Shown piece by piece: positions 1 to 5,840 of a stretch of DNA of 11,157 nucleotides. The notes under the pieces were generated by a model. That model was given only the letters and a program-made list of their open reading frames with translations. It did not search any database and was not told the DNA's origin. This DNA is from Jimgerdemannia flammicorona. Taxonomy: Eukaryota; Mucoromycota; Endogonomycetes; Endogonales; Endogonaceae. Both the position numbers and the translations under genes were made by a program. Position 1 is the stretch's first letter; every line of letters starts with the position of its first letter. The stretch covers positions 1-11,157 of the forward strand of contig RBNI01006598.1 in NCBI GenBank assembly GCA_003990745.1, given 5' to 3'.

Positions 1-18
1 AAAAAAAAAAAAAAAAAA
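1..18. repeat. Poly(A) run at the window edge
   Basis: Eighteen consecutive A residues open the window. This could be the tail of a plus-strand retroposon lying to the left, or a simple homopolymer. The sequence that would decide between these is outside the window. Confidence 0.6.
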
Positions 19-665
19 GGATGAATGAGCGTATGGATGGCTAGACAAAATTGGCTATCACTACTAGCCAACAAACGATCCACGGACGATATTAATATCT
101 CGAGAATGTTACAGGTAGGCTCATTTAATAGCAGAAATGACATACTCCGTGCGATTTCCATAGTCTGTTGCAATAACCAAAAAAAAGAAAGGCACGATCT
201 ATTAATCGTACACCGATTCATGTGCGGGTTTTTATTTGGACTTCCTTCATATTTTTGCCATCGTTTCCATATTCTCATCACGAACACCGGTTTAGATGGC
301 TTCTCGCCATAATTATTGTATTCGTGTCATGTGATGTTAATGCCTACGTCACAAGAATTTAGTTATTAAATTTTCCGCGCAAAGAAAAGGGTATATGCAA
401 ATATTTCATATAGTAATTTATTTTCGGGTAGAATTGCGTTAAAGAGCGTCGTTCCATTCCGTAAAAGAAACCCGAAAGGGATTCATAATTATACGGAACT
501 ATATACATGATTTCCGAGTTGGCCGAGTCGTCTAAGGCAGGTTCGAGGCCAACCTGTGACGTCACTGAACTATTTTAACGCTATCACTGTCACCTGATTA
601 CTAAAGCCACTGTGATGGAGGGCAGAACCCGCTAAAATAATATCCTATATTGGATTGTTCAAGGT
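19..665. other. CpG-containing flank without a recognisable gene
   Basis: This stretch has mixed composition and about thirty CpG dinucleotides by eye, in sharp contrast to the next 800 bases, where I find none. Open frames here are short (the longest is about 95 codons on the plus strand from position 25) and their translations show no domain, repeat or family resemblance I recognise. Apart from the tRNA-like fragment at 520-556 I see no supported feature. It may be unique host sequence next to the repeat nest. Confidence 0.5.
520..556 (+). pseudogene. tRNA-like (Leu/Ser type) D-arm plus T-arm fragment
   Basis: Bases 520-538 closely match the D-arm/A-box of leucine- or serine-type tRNAs (TGGCCGAGTCGTCTAAGGC, with GCC and GGC able to pair). 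Bases 540-548 read GGTTCGAGG, a B-box-like T-loop, and 538-543 can pair perfectly with 551-556 across a 7-nt loop. The anticodon arm and variable arm are missing, because the A and B boxes are adjacent instead of 30 or more bases apart. No matching acceptor stem is visible. It could be a deleted tRNA pseudogene or the head of a tRNA-derived SINE; chance resemblance remains possible. Confidence 0.35.
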
Positions 666-776
666 GCGCTCATCAAACAAGTATATCCACATTCAAGATT
701 CAGTTGGCTACTACCCATAAAAACTCCCAATTCATATCTAAGGTTAATGATGTAAGCCAGTCACTCAAGCTACTTC

Positions 777-781
777 AAAAA

Positions 782-812
<31 letters not shown>

Positions 813-821
813 TAAAAATAA
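777..821. repeat. (AAAAAT)n microsatellite
   Basis: After a short A-rich lead-in, a six-base unit (five A plus T) is repeated five times. The run produces a meaningless alternating Lys-Ile peptide in one frame, so the open frame across it should not be taken as a gene. It could be the tail of an old SINE headed by the tRNA-like fragment at 520, but I see no flanking duplication to prove that. Confidence 0.85.
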
Positions 822-1442
822 TTTTATTAATAAAATATTTGTTCACCTGTGACTTGGAGTGCTCCTATTGTCACCTTATAAAAATAATAGTGATCTATAT
901 TTTTGTGAAAATTCCAAATATCAACTAATTAATTATAAAAGTATATACTAATCTCTTACTGCAAATTCTTAGTATTCTAAAAGACTGTATTATAGGTTTT
1001 CAAAGAACAGAGTTTGATATATTGAACTGCTTTCTATAGATGAACAAGACAACCTTTTATTACTTATATGATAATAAATATTATCAAGAATATCTAGGTT
1101 GGAGTTTATAATAGATAGAATTAATATTAGATAAATTAAGATTAGTCAATTTCATATCTTTAATATTAGTACATTTTACATCATATTATAAAACTATAAC
1201 TGATTTTTATAAATTATATAACTCTTTTTATCTAAGTAGAATATCTTTTCTTTTTTATTTTATTTTATTACAAATAGTATATATTAGATAATTTTATATA
1301 ATTCAAATCTATACTATATATATAATATAATATATATGTATATAGTAGTTGCTAAGTTCTTCAAATACACCAGATTCTCTTCAAGATATATCTCTTAGAC
1401 TAACTCAAGTTTGTTATAAGTAAGTTCTTATTAGAGTGCCTT
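822..1442. other. AT-rich, CpG-free stretch without a gene
   Basis: About 620 bases of very AT-rich DNA with no CpG that I can find and no open frame worth reporting. It contains the TA-rich tract at 1311-1344. Its right part (about 1345-1442) continues, across the retroposon at 1443-2570, into the LTR-like region of the gypsy element. Part of it may therefore be the end of that element's LTR, but I could not fix an LTR terminus. Confidence 0.5.
1311..1344. repeat. TA-rich low-complexity tract
   Basis: Nearly pure alternation of T and A (TATATATAATATAATATATA and similar) with a few interruptions. This is a simple repeat. Confidence 0.75.
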
Positions 1443-1457
1443 CCTAAGATCTTATAG
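1443..1457. repeat. Left target-site duplication of the retroposon
   Basis: The 15-mer cctaagatcttatag recurs as cctaaggtcttatag at 2556-2570 (14 of 15 identical, one A/G transition). Adjacent TT also matches on both sides but merges into the poly(T) run here. The two copies bracket a 1.1-kb insert that begins with poly(T), which is what target-primed retroposition on the minus strand would leave. Confidence 0.85.
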
Positions 1458-1478
1458 TTTTTTTTTTTTTTTTTTTTT
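1458..1478 (-). repeat. Poly(A) tail of the retroposon (poly(T) on plus strand)
   Basis: Twenty-one consecutive T residues on the plus strand directly abut the left target-site duplication, marking the 3' end of the minus-strand insert. Confidence 0.9.
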
Positions 1479-1481
1479 AAC

Positions 1482-1494
1482 GGACTCATAGTCC
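1482..1494 (-). other. Short 3'-terminal hairpin before the tail
   Basis: The sequence ggactcatagtcc forms a perfect 5-bp stem with a 3-nt loop, four bases from the poly(A) tail. In several LINE/SINE pairs a 3'-terminal stem-loop is the recognition site for the reverse transcriptase. That role is an inference here, from position only. Confidence 0.5.
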
Positions 1495-1502
1495 CACAGA
1501 TT

Positions 1503-1508
1503 TTTATT
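1503..1508 (-). terminator. AATAAA polyadenylation signal of the retroposon
   Basis: The minus strand reads AATAAA about 25 nt upstream of the poly(A) tail. This is the normal spacing for a eukaryotic cleavage/polyadenylation signal. Confidence 0.6.
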
Positions 1509-1911
1509 GGAAGGAAACCTAGACTATATAGGCCAAAACCCTCCCCCACCACCCACCGAACAATATCCCCCCATTAATCTAGGCTACTAAATTGTCTAGC
1601 AGTCCCACCACTCCAGCTATGCCTGTTAAATACTGGCTACATCGACCCCCACAACATAGACTAGACTTATCTGCTCACCAGGGCTGGATCATCATTTACA
1701 TGTGAGAGCACACCTATACATCAGATCTAGCAGTACTGAGACTGAATAAAGAATAGCCCCCCGAACTCCAAAGAAAGCCTGAGACAAAGAAAAAACCCCC
1801 AACCAACCAACAGAGAGTAAAGTGAATTCAAAGTGGGTGAGTAAAGGACTTACATGCAGCACCTTCCTCAAAGGACTTACACATGGGCTAGGGCCTGAAA
1901 AGACCCCACTT

Positions 1912-1974
1912 CCACTCCCCGAGCCTGTGGGCCTCGATTATGTTACCGTGTTAGCTCCCAGTTCTAGTTGGGTA
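1912..1974. repeat. Direct repeat copy 1 (82-bp spacing)
   Basis: This 63-bp segment (containing agcctgtgggcctcgatt and gctcccagttctagttg) is repeated with scattered substitutions, mainly transitions, at 1994-2056. The repeat lies in the retroposon, and the 82-bp period suggests a tandem duplication in its untranslated part. Confidence 0.8.
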
Positions 1975-1993
1975 CCACCAAATGAGGAAGGTC

Positions 1994-2056
1994 CCACTCC
2001 CCAAGCCTGCGGGCCTTGATTGCATTGCCACGTCAGCTCCCAGTTCCAGTTGGATA
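1994..2056. repeat. Direct repeat copy 2 (82-bp spacing)
   Basis: Second copy of the segment at 1912-1974, collinear without an indel. It reads agcctgcgggccttgatt and gctcccagttccagttg at the corresponding positions. Confidence 0.8.
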
Positions 2057-2555
2057 TAGCCAGGATGCCGGCCCCTGCACCACCCCACTCTCCACTAGCC
2101 AATCGAAAGGCCCCACCAAAATATTGTCCGCTCCAGCCCCAATGACTGCCCCCAGCCTGGCACCCCACTGGTTCACCATAATTGCCCTTCCTCCTATCTG
2201 TGATGGCCATCTCCCCTCCCATCCCGACATCACCCAAAAACAGTCACCTATGCCAGAACCACACTTGCTGGGAAGCTCACCAAAGCCAGAGGGCCCCACC
2301 ACAGACACCGAGGACCTGCAGGTAACCTATACTGAACACTTGATGCCCAAGGTCAGCCAACTCCCTACATAGCCCGAAACACACCGAGACAGTACCTTGT
2401 TGGCAATGGCAAAAGGAAGAAGGTGCCGCACCAAAATGGATGTACTCCAGACACAGCCGAAGGCACCAGAAACTACGAAAAAGTGGAGAAGACACTGATC
2501 TGATACCAATAAAGGGGCAACTCATCACCATTGCCCTCCTCCCACCATACCCATG

Positions 2556-2570
2556 CCTAAGGTCTTATAG
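2556..2570. repeat. Right target-site duplication of the retroposon
   Basis: Partner of 1443-1457 with one mismatch. Beyond it the AT-rich, CpG-free sequence of the interrupted region resumes. Confidence 0.85.
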
Positions 2571-2655
2571 TTCTCAAACTTCTTATCTTTAAACTATCTT
2601 GTTATCTCTTAGATTGCTTACAAGGAAGTGTGTGTATTGTACTAAGTAGACTGAC

Positions 2656-2661
2656 TTTATT
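2656..2661 (-). terminator. AATAAA candidate of the gypsy LTR
   Basis: The minus strand reads AATAAA about 20 nt downstream of the TATA-type box, consistent with an LTR polyadenylation signal. This is a weak call in AT-rich sequence. Confidence 0.3.
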
Positions 2662-2680
2662 TCAGAGAAAATAAGAGGGG

Positions 2681-2688
2681 TATTTATA
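2681..2688 (-). promoter_or_regulatory. TATA-box candidate of the gypsy LTR
   Basis: The minus strand reads TATAAATA, followed by a C-rich then T-rich stretch. It lies in the expected LTR zone of a minus-strand element. Chance occurrence is possible in AT-rich DNA. Confidence 0.35.
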
Positions 2689-2915
2689 CAAAATATAATT
2701 CAATAGTTGCTAAGATATAAAGCTAAATATAAATTCCAATAACTAAAATAAAATGTCAGGACAGGAGAAAACTGCTAAGTTCCAGGGTTGGCACTGATGG
2801 TTGTACAGGTTCAGAATACTGGTATAATTTTGGTAGTACAGGAAAATGGTACTGGAATAATTCAGTATCATATCAGAATGTCAGTACTGACATAATTCAG
2901 TATTACCTCAGAACT

Positions 2916-3899
2916 TTAGAGTAGAATGTTCAAGACTATAGAGGCTTTATTCTCATCAAAGATCAGGATGTCTTCAAAGGAGATGAGGTCCATGAATTCA
3001 TCGTCATTGCATAGGTTGTATATTTCATGTATATTATGCATCTCACATATATTATGCAGGATGATGTCATCACTAATGATGTCATCACATTCAGTAGTAG
3101 TGGGAATAAGGAGGTCTGGGGCTCTCCAGTCTATGAGGTTCTCTTCCACAAAATAGGAGACAAATGTGGGATCTTGAAGAGGTCTAACCTGGATGCTTGG
3201 GCCTTAGAATACTGAGATCAATCCTTGCAGGAATTGGTCTGGGTTATCCTGGAGAATGGGATGCCAGAAGTCTTCTACTTCATCACTGTCAAGAGTGATA
3301 GTGGACTGGGCTTCTGTAGTCACCCTAGCTTCTAGTGCATTGATATAGTAGACTAATAGGTCTCTAAAAGCTGAGACTCTAATATACTCCAAGTTGGAGA
3401 TTAACTATAGTGCATGTCTGAAGATCTGATAGATCTTTTTAGCTATTCTTGTTTCACATATATCTATAGGAGTAGCATCTTGTAGCTCTTGAGTGCTGGC
3501 CTGTGGGAACTCCTGGCAGAGGAGATTTCTTATTTTGTACTCCTGCCATATTTGGAGGCATTTGGTAGCAATAGTGATCCTTGTTTCCATTTCACAGTGA
3601 TAGAGGATATAATGATAAGAGTTACTGATACCCAGGTTGATACTAGGAGTCCTTCTTGAGTAGGTCCTCATAACTCTTCTGATGTCTTGGAACATCCTTT
3701 CTTCAACTGAGGTGCCTTGGTGGTTCCTTGACCTTGAGGTTTGGTGAGCAGCAGGCATTTCATTTATGGTAAGTCTTTGAGCTATTTTGGGATTGGTGGG
3801 TCTTGGTTGCTACTACTATAGTTCCTTAATCCTTCTTTTATATTCCTCAAGATACCCAACTATAGTCACAATGACTCACAGTTGGTCATTATTGCTCAT
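2916..3899 (-). pseudogene. Unrecognised reading frame downstream of integrase (decayed ORF3)
   Basis: One minus-strand frame runs about 327 codons, from an ATG at 3899 to a TAA at 2916, with no frameshift. It is interrupted by six stops: TGA at 3876, three consecutive TAG at 3816, 3813 and 3810, TAG at 3405, and TAA at 3204. From 3758 to 2916 there are only two stops in about 280 codons, far fewer than expected by chance at this base composition. Every stop is one transition from Gln, Arg or Trp; the TAG triplet follows a charged segment (LEEYKRRIKEL) and precedes Gln, suggesting a former poly-Gln run. The predicted product is charged, with an acidic, Asp/Ile-rich C-terminus. I see no zinc knuckle, protease, RT, signal peptide or membrane segment. 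The ATG overlaps the end of the preceding frame by 11 nt. It could be an extra gypsy ORF, part of another inserted repeat, or a captured host gene; no function is assigned. Confidence 0.5.
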
Positions 3900-4309
3900 C
3901 TTGTATGCTATATAATCTTTTTATGCTCTGATCTAGTGGCTTGTAAGAAAAGGCTGTCTCCTGTGCTGATGCCATCATTCAAGAGTCACTGTTACATCTT
4001 TCTCCTGAATAAGAATCTTCTTGAATATCTTTATTCATTAGTCCAGTTTTGAAAAATTTGCTGATTCTATAACCTCTGGCAAGGGGTCAAAAAGTGGTAT
4101 TTATGGGCTGACGTCTTCCCTTTATATTTTGGCATGATAGTGAAGAGTCACTTCCTTCATATAGAGCAAGGGCCTAATTCTGATCTTGACCAATCAGTTG
4201 ACAGTTCAAACTCCTCTGGCTTCGAAAGTCTCACAGATGAGTAGTTGCTGATGCCATATCTCTTAGAGAATGGTCCAGATAGATAGCCTGCTAGTCATAG
4301 GATATACTA
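3889..4309 (-). pseudogene. Possible continuation of pol frame after the integrase module
   Basis: Between the end of recognisable integrase sequence and the downstream ORF, the minus-strand frame matching the integrase core stays mostly open to TAA at 3889. Stretches such as ALYEGSDSSLSCQNIKG and TGLMNKDIQEDSYSGERC look coding, with a few TAG/TGA stops at positions where Gln or Arg would fit. Its end overlaps the ATG of the next frame by 11 nt, an arrangement typical of coupled retroelement ORFs. The other two minus frames carry more stops over most of this stretch. No family resemblance is recognised, so it may be a C-terminal pol extension or a separate small ORF. Confidence 0.35.
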
Positions 4310-4869
4310 TTACAATTCACAGACTAGAACCTTGTGGGTGGTCATCATGGTTTGCTTCTCTTGTATAGGTTCATAGTACTTCTTGAGTCTATTCCTATAT
4401 ACTATGATAAGCAGTATAGTCTCTGAGATTTTTCTAAGCCAAAAGATAATTCTCTTGATATCTTGTATATAAAAGGGTCCTTCCTATTTGGGCTCCAGTT
4501 TTGCAACCATGAGGCTTCTACCATATTTTGATACAGTAGGACCTTTTCTCTGATTTGGATAGATTCTAGGGTGTTGTAATTCTTTTCTGCATTTTTTCTT
4601 ATCAGTGCTTGTAACTTGATGATGTAATCTTCAGCCTTCTTCCTGATTTGGTGTAGTCTCCAGATTTCTACATCAACTTATCTCTAAGTTAGGTCTAGAT
4701 TTGTGGCTGAGATTCTACCAGAATCTTCTTCTCTGAAGAGTAGTTCTCTTGGGGTAAAGTGTGTGCTCTGTAACCATATATCTTATAGGACAGAGAGGGC
4801 AGTTGGGAGGTAGTTATCCCAATTCTTGTATATCTCTGAGATCTTTGTCAGGATGTTTTTGAGAGTCTT

Positions 4870-5355
4870 GTTGGTTCTCTCTGTCTGTCTGTTTCCTTGA
4901 GAGTGGTACATGGTAGTCTTGATGTGCTGAATCTTGTATTTCTGATATATTATCTCATAGAATCCATTGACAAATTCTGTGCCATGGTCTGTTGTGATTT
5001 GCTTTGGTATTTTGTAGTGGCAGATGATTTCTTAGTACAGGAAGTTGGCTATAGAGAGGGCATTGGCTTCTTATAATGCTCCTGCTTCTATCCATTTGGT
5101 AAAGAGGTCTACAATAACTATAATATAGCAGTTTCCTGATAGTGTTACTGGTAGTGGCCCAATGATATCTATTGCAATATGGTGGAAGAGGATAGGCTCA
5201 ATTCTTGATGACCTGGGTGCCTGGTCTTGCTGATCTTGTTTCTATTTTTGGCACTTGTCACACCCTTTGATAAATTAGTGCAGGTCTTCTTCCATTTTGG
5301 GCCACCATATGGTTCTTCTTGCCTTGTTGTATGTGTTGGTTCCTTCTAGGTGTCC
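4870..5355 (-). other. Integrase zinc region and D,D-35-E core
   Basis: Catalytic triad codons lie at 5167-5169 (Asp), 4987-4989 (Asp) and 4879-4881 (Glu) in one frame, with 59 and 35 intervening residues. The zinc-binding part precedes it, with GH at 5350-5355 and C-x2-C at 5251-5262. All key residues survive despite the nonsense codons. Confidence 0.92.
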
Positions 5356-5589
5356 TTGCTCATATACTTCCTTTATTACTTGATACTTCTTGTATTTAGG
5401 TATTATTAGCTTTCTTTTTTTTCTGAGTATAGTATTGTCTAGTTCAAACTGTTTTCAAGTCTGGTTGATGATGGTGATTATCCAGGGTTCAAGGTGGTTG
5501 GGCATCTTCCACTGCCCAAGATAGCTAATTAATCTATAGTATAACTCCTTATTCATATTGAATAGTCTTGATGGGAGTGTTTTGGGGTA

Positions 5590-5816
5590 TCTTTGAGAGT
5601 GCATCAGCATTGGTATTGGTTCTTCTTGAGCAGTACTTGACAGTACAGTTATACTCTTACAACCTGTAGATCTATCTGGTATATATTTCTTTAGAGTTCA
5701 GAGTGTGGAATAGCCAGGCAAGAGCAGAATAGTCTGTTTTAACAGTGAAGTGTTTCCCCACCTTTCTCTGGTACTATTCACGTTACACAAACTTCAAGCA
5801 ATGATCTTTCGGTATA
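5590..5816 (-). other. RNase H C-terminal segment of gypsy pol
   Basis: The translated segment contains the FTVKTDYSALAWL and NADALSK signatures that close the Ty3/gypsy RNase H domain. Three or four stops interrupt it. The upstream part of RNase H stops abruptly at the LINE junction near 5820. Confidence 0.85.
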
Positions 5817-5840
5817 AAGCAGAGGAAAGGTATTATAAAT

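Larger units (their letters stand above)
1458..2555 (-). mobile_element. 1.1-kb poly(A)-tailed retroposon with target-site duplications
   Basis: The insert is oriented on the minus strand: it runs from 2555 down to a 21-nt poly(A) tail (poly(T) at 1458-1478). Flanking 15-bp duplications show that it arrived by target-primed reverse transcription. Its sense strand is G-rich, unlike the AT-rich DNA on both sides, and it holds roughly twenty CpGs, so it is probably younger than its surroundings. The 3' end has AATAAA (1503-1508) and a short hairpin (1482-1494) just before the tail. It contains two 63-bp direct repeats spaced 82 bp apart. Minus-strand open frames of up to 99 codons occur, but none carries a recognisable domain, so I do not call a gene. 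It could be a 5'-truncated LINE consisting mainly of 3' UTR, possibly related to the G-rich LINE at 5820 onward, or a non-autonomous element using its machinery. Confidence 0.82.
2573..2915 (-). other. LTR-like 3' region of the gypsy element
   Basis: This 340-base stretch lies downstream of the last gypsy reading frame and has no coding signal. Its minus strand carries a TATA-type box (2681-2688) and, about 20 nt further on, AATAAA (2656-2661), the arrangement expected in a U3/R segment. It is rich in short imperfect repeats such as aattcagtat (near 2861 and 2895) and cagtactgac. No clear TG...CA terminus or polypurine tract was identified, and the retroposon at 1443-2570 may split the LTR, so the identity is tentative. 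Confidence 0.4.
4310..5816 (-). pseudogene. pol: Ty3/gypsy pol fragment: RNase H end, integrase, post-integrase module
   Basis: This is the C-terminal part of a gypsy polyprotein, which would degrade the RNA template strand and integrate the cDNA. RNase H is seen from about 5816 to 5590, with KHFTVKTDYSALAWLF and ending NADALSKIP. A frameshift near 5560 moves into the integrase frame. There the zinc region has GH (5350-5355), a WWP motif and CDKC (5251-5262). The core has D at 5167 (AIDIIGPLP), D at 4987 (TTDHGTEF) and E at 4879 (QTERTNKTL), giving exactly 35 residues between the second Asp and Glu. A GPY/F-like module follows, where the expected Gly reads Asp (KDPF), then another shift near 4470 and RLKKYYEP. 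In-frame stops (for example in DLH-FI, QK-K, GAL-EA, LY-EI) sit where Gln, or in one case Tyr, is expected. It cannot encode a protein, and the upstream RT half is separated by the LINE. Confidence 0.9.
2573..5820 (-). mobile_element. Decayed Ty3/gypsy-type LTR retrotransposon, interrupted at its RNase H
   Basis: Read on the minus strand this region gives, in order, the end of RNase H, an integrase zinc-binding region, an integrase catalytic core with D,D-35-E spacing, a post-integrase module, further reading frames, and an LTR-like zone with TATA and AATAAA signals. RNase H before integrase is the Ty3/gypsy (Metaviridae) order. The gag, protease and reverse transcriptase that should precede RNase H are missing, because the plus-strand LINE begins at about 5820; they would be expected beyond the right edge. 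CpG is almost absent (about three by eye between 2573 and 5760). Many in-frame stops and at least two frameshifts make it a fossil. The wording around the core (VDLFTKW) differs from the DRFTK type usual in fungal chromoviruses, so it may be a non-chromovirus lineage. I could not define either LTR end. Confidence 0.9.

Noticed and set aside
650..928. A 92-codon plus-strand frame.
   Set aside because: A large part of it is Lys-Ile alternation from the (AAAAAT)n microsatellite; no protein signal is visible outside it.
777..1480. CRISPR-like or tandem-spacer structure in the AT-rich region.
   Set aside because: Repeats here are simple sequence only; there are no regularly spaced identical repeats with unique spacers.
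1938..2237. A 99-codon minus-strand open frame (Gly/Trp-rich) in the retroposon.
   Set aside because: No similarity recognised. It spans the 82-bp direct repeats and is explained by G-rich composition.
3897..4160. Extension of the ORF3 frame upstream to an ATG at 4160.
   Set aside because: That frame has seven stops in about 87 codons, while the integrase frame has about two over the same interval. The ATG at 3899 is the better start.
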